Shown here piece by piece: positions 33,949 through 42,900 of a DNA stretch of 64,000 bases. Both the position numbers and the translations under genes were made by a program. The DNA is from UBA12465 sp964500975 (GTDB lineage Bacteria > Patescibacteriota > Patescibacteriia > Patescibacteriales > UBA12465), in NCBI GenBank assembly GCA_964500975.1, contig CAZCQW010000007.1, forward strand, positions 15,245-79,244. Reading direction: 5' to 3'. A model generated the notes under the pieces. The model did no database searches. It saw nothing but the letters and a program-made list of their open reading frames with translations, and was not told the origin of the DNA. Position 1 is the stretch's first letter; every line of letters starts with the position of its first letter.

Positions 33949-33976
33949 AGTACTAACTTTAAAAAAGGGCAAAATC

Positions 33977-34366
33977 ATGAAAAAAATAATTGATTTATTT
34001 TTCGGGATTATTCGGAATATGGCATTATCTTATTACTTTAAAAAAGTATATCTCCCGGTAGGAATCGTAGCGTATAAATTAAAAAGGGAAATAAAAGTAC
34101 CTTTTCTTTACACCTTCTGCTTCCTCTCCAATAGGGGGTTAAAAAGTATTGCCATAAATCAGCAACAGCTTTACTTTCTTTTAGAAAAGGTTGATGAATC
34201 TTTTAAAAAAGAAGTAAGCGAAACTTTAATATTCGGCAAAGAAGATGAGCCGTGCGTAGTAAAGCTACATTGGAAAGAAAATTCCTGGAACGTAAGCGCT
34301 TCAAAGGTGTCGTCGCTATCATCCGATTGGCAACCTGAAAATGTGTTTCTTACAACAGCCGAATAA
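33977..34366 (+). CDS. Hypothetical protein next to recombinase
   Basis: A 129-residue protein of unknown function. The N-terminal half is basic and moderately hydrophobic (KKIIDLFFGIIRNMALSYYF); the C-terminal half looks like a mixed strand/helix domain (CVVKLHWKENSWNVSASKV). No family recognised. It is preceded by the 14-bp inverted repeat and followed by a terminator, so it is a stand-alone unit. Together with the recombinase it may be cargo of a small integrated element, which is inference from position only. Confidence 0.6.
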   Translation: MKKIIDLFFGIIRNMALSYYFKKVYLPVGIVAYKLKREIKVPFLYTFCFLSNRGLKSIAINQQQLYFLLEKVDESFKKEVSETLIFGKEDEPCVVKLHWKENSWNVSASKVSSLSSDWQPENVFLTTAE

Positions 34367-34391
34367 GCAGTCAGCAAAGCCAGACCGCTTA

Positions 34392-34424
34392 AAGGGAAGT
34401 CTAAAACATCAGACTTCCTTTTTT
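34392..34424 (+). terminator. Rho-independent terminator
   Basis: GGAAGTCT / AGACTTCC perfect stem, loop AAAACATC, then T-run. Confidence 0.85.
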
Positions 34425-34507
34425 ATTTGTCTAAAGCTATAATATCAACATAACTATTATTAACGAGCCATGTTCCCAAATCATACCAGGCTCCCCACCC
34501 TTAAAAT

Positions 34508-34612
34508 ATGCCTATATTCAATCCTGATAAATTAGGTTTTAGCTTGCTTAAAATTTTTGCTGTTTTGTTTCTTGCCCTTGCGATTGTAATTTTTATCTTA
34601 TTATCATTTTAA
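34508..34612 (+). CDS. 34-residue single-pass membrane peptide
   Basis: A short frame MPIFNPDKLGFSLLK.. followed by about 18 hydrophobic residues to a TAA at 34610. It ends 3 nt before mutM and has an ATG in the same AT-rich context as other genes here. A single membrane helix with a polar N-terminus is a plausible real microprotein, but without homologs it could be chance. Confidence 0.45.
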   Translation: MPIFNPDKLGFSLLKIFAVLFLALAIVIFILLSF

Positions 34613-34615
34613 GAT

Positions 34616-35491
34616 ATGCCTGAGTTACCGGAAGTAGAAACAATTAGGCGCGATCTTGGCGCTCTTTTAGGTAAAAAGATTAACGCCCTAAAAATACTAA
34701 ATCCAAAAACCGCCTCTCACAGTGCTGATTTTTTTGATAAGGCCTTAACTAATCAGAAACTTCTTCAAATTGAAAGACGTGGTAAGTTATTAATCTTGGT
34801 TATGCAAAACGGTTGGTTTTTGCTGATTCATTTAAAAATGACTGGTCAGTTGATTTTTCAATCAAAACAAATAAAAATAGTTGGGGGCCATAGTTTAAGC
34901 GAGGGTTCTTATGAAAAGTCTGTTGGAGGCAAACTTCCTAATAAACATACTAGAGCGATTTTTTATTTTTCAGGTGGCGGAGTATTGTACTTTAATGATT
35001 TAAGAAAATTTGGTTATTTAAAATTAGTTAAGAGAGATGAGTTGGATAAAATATTAAAGAGTAATTATGGGCCAGAGCCATTAACTCCTGAATTTAATTT
35101 TGAAAATCTTAAGAACATTTTAAAAACCAGAAAGACTAATATTAAAGCTACGCTACTTAATCAAAAATTAATTTCTGGCTTGGGGAATATCTATGTTGAT
35201 GAGCTTTTGTTTGCTGCGCAAATTCTTCCCACAAGACTCGCTAATACTATTGGAACCGAAGAAGTAAAAAAAATAATTAAGGAGGCAAATCGTATAATTA
35301 AGAAAGCAGTTGATCATCGTGGCACAACTTTTAGTAATTATGTCGACTCTCGAGGCAGGAAAGGGAACTTTTCTAAATTTTTGAAAGTTTATGGTCGAGG
35401 TGGAGAAACTTGCGATAATTGCAAAAAATCTATCTCAAAGGTGAAATTAGCGGGTAGGGGAACTCATTATTGCTCAAATTGTCAAAAATAA
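34616..35491 (+). CDS. mutM: Formamidopyrimidine-DNA glycosylase
   Basis: A 291-residue Fpg/Nei family base-excision enzyme that removes 8-oxoguanine and nicks the strand. The start PELPEVETIRRDL gives the catalytic Pro and Glu just after Met; ERRGKLLIL carries the conserved Lys; LRKFGYLKL, then GLGNIYVDELLF (DNA-binding helix) and HRGTTFSNYVDSRGRKG follow. The C-terminal zinc finger is CDNC...HYCSNC. An about 15-residue Gly/Ser-rich insert (KIVGGHSLSEGS region) lengthens the N-terminal sheet. MutM suits the oxidative-stress genes downstream. Confidence 0.95.
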   Translation: MPELPEVETIRRDLGALLGKKINALKILNPKTASHSADFFDKALTNQKLLQIERRGKLLILVMQNGWFLLIHLKMTGQLIFQSKQIKIVGGHSLSEGSYEKSVGGKLPNKHTRAIFYFSGGGVLYFNDLRKFGYLKLVKRDELDKILKSNYGPEPLTPEFNFENLKNILKTRKTNIKATLLNQKLISGLGNIYVDELLFAAQILPTRLANTIGTEEVKKIIKEANRIIKKAVDHRGTTFSNYVDSRGRKGNFSKFLKVYGRGGETCDNCKKSISKVKLAGRGTHYCSNCQK

Positions 35492-35534
35492 GCCAAATTT
35501 GGCCTAAATAATTACGTGAGATTACGCTTAGAGG

Positions 35535-35563
35535 TTGACATTTACCCTATTTTTTTATATTGT
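35535..35563 (+). promoter_or_regulatory. Promoter of rpmG
   Basis: TTGACA (35535-35540), 17 nt, TATTGT (35558-35563), 39 nt before the rpmG start. Confidence 0.6.
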
Positions 35564-35602
35564 TTATATATCTAATTTGTATTAATAATTTTTAAGAAAA
35601 AT

Positions 35603-35758
35603 ATGTCTCAAGACAACATGATGAAGTTGGAATGTACAGTTTGTAAAACCACAAATTACCATTCTCACAAGAATAAGAAAATTCTAAAAGAGCGTTTAGA
35701 AATGAAAAAATACTGCAATAAATGCAAAGCCCATACTTTACATAAAGAAACTAAATAA
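35603..35758 (+). CDS. rpmG: Ribosomal protein bL33
   Basis: A 51-residue protein of the 50S subunit. It shows the zinc-ribbon pattern CTVC...YCNKC and the typical bL33 middle TTNYHSHKNKK. The start ATG at 35603 is preceded by AAGAAAAAT. Four cysteines are present, so this is the zinc-binding form. A promoter lies directly upstream, and the AI-2E family gene follows after 6 nt. Confidence 0.9.
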   Translation: MSQDNMMKLECTVCKTTNYHSHKNKKILKERLEMKKYCNKCKAHTLHKETK

Positions 35759-35764
35759 GCTTTT

Positions 35765-36889
35765 ATGCCTAAAAATTTAACCAAGCCCTTTTTACTGATT
35801 CTTGTTTTCCTGGTTACCGTCGGTTGCTACTTGGTGTTTAGGCCTTTTTTAACGGAGATTTTAATGGCGGCTATTTTAGCTACTATTTTTTATAAACCGT
35901 TTACTCAATTAACTAAATTTTTAAAGGGTCGAAAAAATACAGCGGCTCTTTTAATGTGCTTACTTTTATTGTTAGTTCTTGTACTTCCGTCAGTCAAGCT
36001 TTTAGTATATGGTGCGGAGAAATCAGTCGAGACTTATGATGAAACTGTGGCTTTTTTTGCTGATCATAATTTAAATGATGTTTTTCAGAATGAAATTTTT
36101 AAGAAAGCTCCACTTAGCTATTTGAATCTTAATGCTTATAATTTTCAAAATAAGAATTTTCAAAATACTGTCTTATCGGCCGCTAAATCATCTAGTCTTT
36201 GGCTTATTTCTGGCGCAACAACTGCCGTCAAAGAAACAACAAATTTCTTCTTTTCAGTTTTCTTGATAATCTTAACAATGTTTTTCTTTTTTGTTGATGG
36301 AAAAAAAATGCTGCAAAGACTAATGCTTCTTTCCCCGCTGCCAAATAAATATGATGAAGAAATATTTCGAAAATTTAGAGTAGTTAGTTATACAACACTG
36401 GTCTCAACTTTTGTTGCGGCTCTTGCGCAGGGACTTGCAGGCGCTATTGGTTTTGCCGTTGTCGGTTTTCCAGTCTTTCTTGCTTTTATTTTAGTTTCCT
36501 TTTTATCACTATTGCCTTATTTAGGTTCAATGCTTTTTTATGTTCCTGTCGGACTTTATTATTTAATGATTGGAGAGATCTGGCGCGGAATCTTTGTTCT
36601 TGCTTGGGGTTTTGTGGTAATTGGCTTGATTGATAATGTTGTGCGCGCCTATATGATTAAAGATGAGGCTGAAATAAATCCAATTTTCGTCTTCTTCTCA
36701 ATTTTAGGAGGGATCGCTTTGTTTGGTTTTTGGGGTGTAATAGTCGGGCCTTTAGTAGTTGCTCTAGGCGTAACTATTTACCATATTTATGAAATGGAAT
36801 TTTGCTCCAGTTTAGACGGTTGCGGTTGCGAAGATTTAAAAGAAAAAGTTGATGAAAATTTGCCAAAAAAATTGAAAGACAAAAAGTAA
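35765..36889 (+). CDS. AI-2E family transporter (PF01594)
   Basis: A 374-residue membrane protein with about seven to eight membrane segments, a hydrophilic extracytoplasmic loop after the second to third segments (about 95-155) and the family-typical C-terminal block SFLSLLPYLGSMLFYVPVG, VIGLIDNVVRAYMI and LGGIALFGFWGVIVGPLV. Members export small molecules or ions; substrate cannot be assigned from sequence. The C-terminus is a charged cytoplasmic tail with CGCED. Follows rpmG after 6 nt. Confidence 0.88.
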   Translation: MPKNLTKPFLLILVFLVTVGCYLVFRPFLTEILMAAILATIFYKPFTQLTKFLKGRKNTAALLMCLLLLLVLVLPSVKLLVYGAEKSVETYDETVAFFADHNLNDVFQNEIFKKAPLSYLNLNAYNFQNKNFQNTVLSAAKSSSLWLISGATTAVKETTNFFFSVFLIILTMFFFFVDGKKMLQRLMLLSPLPNKYDEEIFRKFRVVSYTTLVSTFVAALAQGLAGAIGFAVVGFPVFLAFILVSFLSLLPYLGSMLFYVPVGLYYLMIGEIWRGIFVLAWGFVVIGLIDNVVRAYMIKDEAEINPIFVFFSILGGIALFGFWGVIVGPLVVALGVTIYHIYEMEFCSSLDGCGCEDLKEKVDENLPKKLKDKK

Positions 36890-36927
36890 ATTATTACTAG
36901 GACATTATAAACTAATTCTATAAATGT

Positions 36928-37455
36928 ATGTTGGGAGATAAAACTAAAAAAAATTTAGAGGAAGCCTTCGCTGGTGAGTCAATGGCAAGAAACAAATATG
37001 ATTATTTTGCTTCCGTTGCTAAAAAATCTGGCTATGAACAAATCGCAAATTTTTTTACCGAAACTGCACTAAACGAAAAAGAACATGCAAAGCTTTGGGC
37101 TAAAAAATTAGAATTAATTGGCGAATTAAACGAAAATTTAAAACATGCGTTTGAGGGAGAATTATTTGAAAATTCTGAAATGTATCCGCGCATGGCGAAA
37201 GAAGCGCGTGAAGAGGGGCACGAAGATATTGCAATTTTGTTTGAGCGAGTAGCTGAAGTTGAAAAACATCACGAAGCTCGTTATAGAAAGTTATTGGTAA
37301 ATTTGGAAACTGGCGAAGTCTTCAAAAAAATTGGTACCAAGAAATGGATCTGTTTAAATTGTGGACATATTCACGAAGGAGAAGAGGCGCCGTTAGTTTG
37401 CCCAACCTGTTCTCACCCTCAATCCTTTTTTCAGGTTTTAGCGGAAAATTACTAA
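36928..37455 (+). CDS. Rubrerythrin
   Basis: A 175-residue non-heme iron peroxidase. The N-terminal four-helix domain has the diiron ligands in EAFAGESMARNKY, ALNEKEHAKLW, AREEGHEDIA and EVEKHHEARY (EKHHE). The C-terminal rubredoxin-like domain is CLNCGHIHEGEEAPLVCPTC. It reduces hydrogen peroxide in oxygen-sensitive organisms. It heads a group that includes a desulforedoxin-like protein and a flavodiiron protein, which together form a plausible oxygen and peroxide defence set. Confidence 0.93.
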   Translation: MLGDKTKKNLEEAFAGESMARNKYDYFASVAKKSGYEQIANFFTETALNEKEHAKLWAKKLELIGELNENLKHAFEGELFENSEMYPRMAKEAREEGHEDIAILFERVAEVEKHHEARYRKLLVNLETGEVFKKIGTKKWICLNCGHIHEGEEAPLVCPTCSHPQSFFQVLAENY

Positions 37456-37561
37456 GTAAAATTTTATTAATTAATATATTCGCTCAAGGTAGAATGGTTT
37501 ACTAAATGCTAGTAGTTATGTGCTAAGCATGCGAGTCTATCTAGGACGAACACAGAAAAAT

Positions 37562-37696
37562 ATGTCAAATAGAGTTGGTCAAGTTTATGTTTGTGCAGTT
37601 TGTGGAAATGAAGTTGAATTTAAGAAAGATAGCGGAGCGCCTATTGTTTGTTGCGGTGAGAATATGACTAAAAAACAAGATGGTAGCGAAGAATAA
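37562..37696 (+). CDS. Desulforedoxin-like small Fe(Cys)4 protein
   Basis: A 44-residue protein with CAVC (residues 11-14) and a vicinal VCCGENM (Cys 30-31), the spacing of desulforedoxin and the N-terminal domain of desulfoferrodoxin. No superoxide reductase domain follows; a stop and a terminator come directly after. It probably carries electrons, perhaps between NAD(P)H-linked donors and the rubrerythrin or flavodiiron protein encoded on either side. ATG start at 37562. Confidence 0.82.
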   Translation: MSNRVGQVYVCAVCGNEVEFKKDSGAPIVCCGENMTKKQDGSEE

Positions 37697-37712
37697 AGAA
37701 ATTACTGAATTA

Positions 37713-37738
37713 AAAACCGCTTTAGGGCGGTTTTTTTG
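37713..37738 (+). terminator. Rho-independent terminator
   Basis: ACCGC / GCGGT stem with short loop, then T7. Confidence 0.8.
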
Positions 37739-37743
37739 TTGTC

Positions 37744-37772
37744 TTGACGCAAATAAAGTATTTTGTTATTAT
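37744..37772 (+). promoter_or_regulatory. Sigma70-type promoter for gene at 37824
   Basis: TTGACG (37744-37749), 17 nt, TATTAT (37767-37772). Confidence 0.6.
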
Positions 37773-37823
37773 TTCAGACTATATTAGAACATTTAAAATT
37801 TAATAATTTAATAAAATAGTGAA

Positions 37824-38414
37824 ATGGAAGTACTAGATGTAAATTTTGGTTTTTTCAACCTAGAATGGTTGCTTATTTTTTGTCTTATGTTGGTTGTTGG
37901 GCTCCTTGTTATTGCCCGGAAGGACATTAAAATTCTTCGAGCGCGCTTGGAACTATACCAGGCCATTTTAGATGATAATTTGAACAATTTTTTAAAAGTT
38001 TTTCATAAAATGCCTCGTAATTTCTTCAAAGATAATAGAGTGGCGTTAAAAGCTGTAGACTTCTTAAGTATTTCTTTAACCGTGCTGTCCTTTCCTATGA
38101 TATACTTGGTCTATAAAAAGCTAAATTGTTTTTGTAGGCCAGAAGTTCGAGAAATATTCGGCCTTGCTTTTTCAAAAAAGAAAGCAGCTTTTTGGGCCAG
38201 CAATTATTACTGGGATTATATAGATGGAGGAAAAATGTCGAAGGACTTTGAAGAAGTTTTTGAGGAGTTTGAAACAAGATATTTAAAGGAGGTTTGGGTA
38301 ATGGTTTATAGGGATCTAAAAGTATTCCAAGATACTATGTTACACTCCTCAGACAAAGAATCGTTGGACAGAATATCGAAAGATATTTATCGAATAAAAA
38401 TTTTGCTAGGATAA
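37824..38414 (+). CDS. Hypothetical membrane-anchored protein
   Basis: A 196-residue protein. A hydrophobic helix (about 13-33) is followed by a charged helical region; a second hydrophobic patch (about 75-95, SISLTVLSFPMIYLVYKK) may be another membrane segment. The remainder is acidic and helical. No family recognised. It has its own promoter and terminator. Confidence 0.65.
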   Translation: MEVLDVNFGFFNLEWLLIFCLMLVVGLLVIARKDIKILRARLELYQAILDDNLNNFLKVFHKMPRNFFKDNRVALKAVDFLSISLTVLSFPMIYLVYKKLNCFCRPEVREIFGLAFSKKKAAFWASNYYWDYIDGGKMSKDFEEVFEEFETRYLKEVWVMVYRDLKVFQDTMLHSSDKESLDRISKDIYRIKILLG

Positions 38415-38420
38415 AAAAAT

Positions 38421-38448
38421 AACCGTACTTCAATTAAGTGCGGTTTTT
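38421..38448 (+). terminator. Rho-independent terminator
   Basis: AACCGTACTT / AAGTGCGGTT stem with a CAATT loop, then T-run. Confidence 0.75.
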
Positions 38449-38496
38449 AATTTTGGTAGCTTTATTTTAAACTCAAATTAAAGTTTTGTCCCAGTC

Positions 38497-38525
38497 TTGC
38501 CATTTTCATTTTATGATAGTAGAAT
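38497..38525 (+). promoter_or_regulatory. Promoter of tRNA-Trp
   Basis: TTGCCA (38497-38502), 17 nt, TAGAAT (38520-38525), 10 nt before the tRNA. Confidence 0.5.
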
Positions 38526-38535
38526 ATTAGTGATT

Positions 38536-38606
38536 GCGGGATTCGTATAGTGGTAGTATAACGGTCTCCAAAACCGCTGGCGGGGGTTCGATTCCCTCAT
38601 CCCGTG
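38536..38606 (+). tRNA. tRNA-Trp (anticodon CCA)
   Basis: Cloverleaf of 71 nt: acceptor GCGGGAT/ATCCCGT, anticodon loop CTCCAAA (CCA) on a CGGT/ACCG stem, T arm GGGGG-TTCGATT-CCCTC, discriminator G. No encoded CCA. UGA is therefore not expected to be read as Trp by this tRNA. Confidence 0.92.
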
Positions 38607-38611
38607 CTTTA

Positions 38612-38636
38612 AAAACAGGTGAAAAACCTGTTTTTT
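38612..38636 (+). terminator. Terminator of tRNA-Trp
   Basis: AAAACAGGT / ACCTGTTTT perfect stem with GAAAA loop, then TT. Confidence 0.8.
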
Positions 38637-38644
38637 GGTTTAAA

Positions 38645-38673
38645 AAGACATTCTTGGCCATAAATGATATAAT
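38645..38673 (+). promoter_or_regulatory. Probable promoter of flavodiiron gene
   Basis: AAGACA (38645-38650), 17 nt, TATAAT (38668-38673), 22 nt before the ATG at 38696. Confidence 0.45.
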
Positions 38674-38695
38674 TAAGATAATTAATTATAAATAT

Positions 38696-39862
38696 ATGCA
38701 AAATATTAAACAAAATATATTTTCTGTTGGCGCTAGCGATCCTGACAGAAAATTTTTTGATACGCTTATTCCTTTGCCATTTGGGACTAGCTATAATTCA
38801 TATCTAGTGAAGGGAAGTTTGAAAACAGCCCTTATTGATACTGTTGATCCCGCAAAGTCGGATGTATTATTTAAAAACATTGCTCTTTGTGGTGTGGATA
38901 AAATAGATTATATTGTTGTAAATCATGCCGAACAAGATCATTCAGGCTCTTTGCCACTTGTTTTAGAAAAATTTCCTGAAGCAAAGATAATTTGTAGTGA
39001 TAAATGTAAAATTGCACTCTCTGAGCTCCTTCATATTTCGGGGGAGAAAATCCAAGTCGTTAAAGATGGAGAAGAGATTAGTTTAGGAGATAAGACTTTT
39101 AAATTTATTTATACTCCCTGGGTTCATTGGGCAGAAACAATGGTTACCTATCTTAAAGAAGATAAAATAGTTTTTAGTTGTGATTTTTTTGGTTCCCATT
39201 TATCTTATGAAGATATCTTTGAATTTGATAAGAATAAATTCTATCACGCGTCTAAAATTTATTTTGCTGAGATAATGATGCCGTTTAGATTAATGATTGA
39301 AAAAAATTTAGTCAAACTTCAGGAATATCAAATTGATATGATCGCACCTTCTCATGGCCCTATTCATAATGACGCAAGTAGTATTGTTAATAGCTATAAG
39401 GAGTGGATTTCTGATAAAAGTTTAAAAAATTTAGTAGTTATTGCCTATATTTCTATGCATGGTTCAACGAAGTTATTAGCTGAACGCCTTGGAGAGTCGT
39501 TACAAGTAGGCGGAGTCGAGGTTCATTCTTATGATATCTCTAATATGGATATCGGCGAAGTTGTAATGGATTTAGTTGACGCAAAAAGTTTTATTATTGG
39601 AACCCCATGTTTTTTAGGTGGTCTACACCCGGGCGCGGCCAATCTTCTCTATATCGCAAATTCTTTAAGACCAAAAACAAAATTTGTTTCCGTGATTGGT
39701 TCTTATGGGTGGTCGGGTGGGATGGATTTAGTTGCTGCCTCAATGATAGGAAATTTAAAAGCGGAAATAGTCTCGCCGATAATAGTAAAGGGATTGCCAA
39801 AAGAAGATGATTTTAAAAATATTGATAAATTGACAGCGCTTATAATAGAAAAACACAAATAA
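38696..39862 (+). CDS. FprA-family flavodiiron protein (O2/NO reductase)
   Basis: About 388 residues from the ATG at 38696; a longer frame opens at 38534 inside tRNA-Trp and is rejected. The N-terminal beta-lactamase-fold domain has diiron ligands NHAEQDHSG, TPWVHWAET, SCDFFG and PSHGPIH. The C-terminal flavodoxin domain starts at about residue 250 with AYISMHGSTKLLAE and includes GTPCFLGGLHPGA and GSYGWSGG. The family reduces oxygen to water or NO to N2O. With the nearby rubrerythrin and desulforedoxin-like protein it indicates defence against oxygen in an anaerobic or fermentative lifestyle. Confidence 0.92.
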   Translation: MQNIKQNIFSVGASDPDRKFFDTLIPLPFGTSYNSYLVKGSLKTALIDTVDPAKSDVLFKNIALCGVDKIDYIVVNHAEQDHSGSLPLVLEKFPEAKIICSDKCKIALSELLHISGEKIQVVKDGEEISLGDKTFKFIYTPWVHWAETMVTYLKEDKIVFSCDFFGSHLSYEDIFEFDKNKFYHASKIYFAEIMMPFRLMIEKNLVKLQEYQIDMIAPSHGPIHNDASSIVNSYKEWISDKSLKNLVVIAYISMHGSTKLLAERLGESLQVGGVEVHSYDISNMDIGEVVMDLVDAKSFIIGTPCFLGGLHPGAANLLYIANSLRPKTKFVSVIGSYGWSGGMDLVAASMIGNLKAEIVSPIIVKGLPKEDDFKNIDKLTALIIEKHK

Positions 39863-39904
39863 AATATTAGTAAGTAAATTTACAGATATTGCTATTTTTA
39901 TAGT

Positions 39905-39933
39905 TTGATAAAGCCACGTATTTATTATATAAT
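39905..39933 (+). promoter_or_regulatory. Strong promoter for surface SGNH protein
   Basis: TTGATA (39905-39910), 17 nt, TATAAT (39928-39933), 33 nt before the ATG at 39967. Confidence 0.7.
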
Positions 39934-39966
39934 GTGTTTATAATAATATATTTTAATTTTAACTAG

Positions 39967-42900
39967 ATGAGAAAAGTACTTTTTTTTGTTTTAATTTTAA
40001 CCTCATTTTTCATATTAACTCCAAAGGCCGACGCAGCAGGAAATCGTTTTAAAATTGATTTGGGCGCTTCTGGTTATAGAACAAACTTAACCGGCTGGAA
40101 TAATATATATTTACCAACTGATACGACTACTTGGTATTCTTTAGTTAATACCGAAGGAGCTACATCCAGTGCGGCTAGAATAAAAATTTCAAGTCCGTTT
40201 ACGGCCTCTCTTAATACTGGTGGCGCAACTACAAGTAGTGCGTACCCAGATACAGCCACTAGAGACTCTTTTGTTGCCAATGCTTCAACTACGCCTCAAC
40301 TTTTAATCGATGGCTTGAATCCAAATAATGTTTATAAGTTTAATTTCTACGTCTCGACAAAAGGTACCGCATCTGAAGGGACTACTTATAAGCTTTCTGG
40401 CCTTTCTGTTGCCTCAACATCTTTATATTCTTATGCCAATATTGATAATTATGCTACTATTGATAACTTTCGCCCAGACGCAACCGGTCAAGTCGTCTTG
40501 GATTTAAGTAAGGCGACTGGAAGTTTTTCAGCTAATTATTGGCTGGGCATATTAGATTTTTATGAGTTGATGGGCGTTACGGTTAGCGAAGATCAGTCAA
40601 TTAAATATAACCAGGGGTCGGTAACTATTAGTGGCCAAGCAACTAGTATTGGTGGAGCTATAACAAGTTATTTGTGGGAACAAGTTAGTGGTCCAGCAAT
40701 TTCCATTATTGCCAGCACTTCTTCTGCGACTACAACAGTAAGTGGTTTTACCGCGCCAGGTGATTATGTTTTTAAAATGACCGCTAATGATGATAGAGGG
40801 TATTATAGTTCTGATACTTTAACGGTTTCTGTTAACATGGTTGACGCGGGAATAGACCGGGTAGTAGTCAGGCCTAACACCACGGTTAATCTTTCTGGCT
40901 CGGTGCTTGATTATGATGAAAATATTCAACTTTTGTGGTCGGAAATAACTACTAATCAAAGTTGGATTGTTTCGACTTCTTCTTTATCTACTTTGGTTAA
41001 AGATCTTGTTCCAGGCACCTATACTTTTAGATTAAGCGCCACAAAAGGATCTCTAACTCAATCCGATGATATACAGGTAATCGTTCAAAATAACCCATTG
41101 ACAGTAATGCAGGCATCAAAAAAAGTTGTTATTATGGGGGACTCCACTGCTTGGGGGGCTGGATCTAGTCCGATGGTGGCTATGTCTTATCTTGAGCCCG
41201 GGGCTTACCCTTATGCTTGGGGAGATAATGCTTGGGCAGCTTTATTTAATTCATATTTTACAGGTTTTAACGCTTCTAATACAGTTATAAATATTGCTAA
41301 AATAGGTTTAAATTCCTATCAGGCCATGCCAGATGGGTCTAATGTAAATTCTCGTCCTTCAGTTTTAACTGATTTTAATATAACTAAAGCCCTGTCATAT
41401 AATCCAGATCTTTTGATTGTTGGCCTATCTACAAATGACGCTGCTTCTTTTTGGGGTATGGATGAGATGGTTAATAATTTGCAAACGTTTAAGAACTTGG
41501 CTGCTGCTCAGGGGGTCCCGGTTTGGTTTTTTATGCCTCACCCTAGAGCTTTTTCTGATGATGTTTACTATACTGCGCTAGAAAAAAGAGCTAGATTAGT
41601 TGATTTAATTAATCTTGAGCAGGCAGCTTTCCCGGGACGTCTTATAAATATTTATGATGATTTTTATAATCCTGATAGAACAATTAAGGATGCATATAAT
41701 TCCGGGGATGGTGTCCATATGAATAATACTGGTCATCGCAAGATGTATAATCGAGTGGTAGCATCAAATTTAGTAGAATATTTGGGTAATAGAAGGCCAA
41801 GTATAAATACCTGGACTGCGGACCAGGATATCAATACTGACTCATCTGTAAGTTTAGAGATTGAAGCCAATGATCAGGACGGTCAAGAACTAAATTATTC
41901 TTGGCAACAAATTTCTGGACCAATTCAAACAAATATTAATTCTGCAACATCAAGCTCAACTCTCGTTAGCGGCTTTTCCCAAGCCGGACAATACACCTTT
42001 AAAGCTATTGCTACTGACATTTATGCATCATCCTCTGATAAAACTATTAATGTAAATGTTTCCGCAGTAGAATCTGCCCCGTACTTATCAAATATTATTT
42101 CTACGGTATCTTCGAGTTCTGCGCTTATAAATTTTAGTACAGACGTAAATGCGTTATCTTCAATTAATTTTGGTGTAACTGAAAGTTACGGAAACTTAAT
42201 AAATGAGACGCCGTATGTTGGCAAGACAAATCACCAAATTAATTTGACAGAATTATTAGCCTGTACAACTTATAATTATGCGCTTACCGCTTCATCTAGT
42301 AGCGCAGTTTCAACGAGTACTAATTTATCCTTTACAACTACGGGTTGCTCGGCTGAATCAACCGTTATCAGATCAACGGCTGCGTCCGTCTCAAATTTAA
42401 CTGGAGGCTCTGTTTTAAATACGGAATCAGGAAAGGGTTTGTCGTTATTTGTGCCAAGTAATTTTAATATTAATTCTGAACTTACTTTTCAAATTAAGAA
42501 ATTAAATAATCAGCAATTTTTTAGCGCAATAAACACTCCAGAAAATTTAAAACCAGTTTCTAGTTATATTTATAATTTAGAAGCTTTACTAAGTACCTCA
42601 ACGAAAATTAGTTCATTTGCAAAACCATTAACGGTAGTAATAAATTACAACAGAGAAGATCTAGGTGGTCTTATGGAGTCTTCACTTGTTATTAAGCGAT
42701 ATAGTGGCGGTACCTGGTATGGTCTGTCTAATTGTGTCGTTAATACTGCGTCTAGTAGTGTTTCTTGTGAAACATCAAGCTTTTCAGATTTTGCTTTATT
42801 CGGAGAAGAAGAAGTTGTTGCGTCTAGCAGCAGTTCTTTAGTGCTCTCATATCCAGTTATCGCAACAAACTCTTTAGTAATCTCAATTAATGGAGATAGT

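Larger units (their letters stand above)
33614..33976. other. Intergenic region with palindromes and a gap
   Basis: No gene seen in 363 nt. It holds a strong hairpin (33681-33722), two short palindromes (TACTAGTA near 33780 and CTTGCATGCAAG near 33810), a 10-N gap (33851-33860) and a 14-bp inverted repeat (33893-33948). Its position upstream of the recombinase makes it a candidate for recombination sites or recombinase regulation. Confidence 0.7.

Noticed and set aside
32000..34400. Prophage around the serine recombinase
   Set aside because: No capsid, terminase, portal, lysis or repressor genes; only one recombinase and one unknown gene.
38534..38695. N-terminal extension of the flavodiiron protein
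   Set aside because: It runs through tRNA-Trp and its terminator; the family start and a promoter fit the ATG at 38696.
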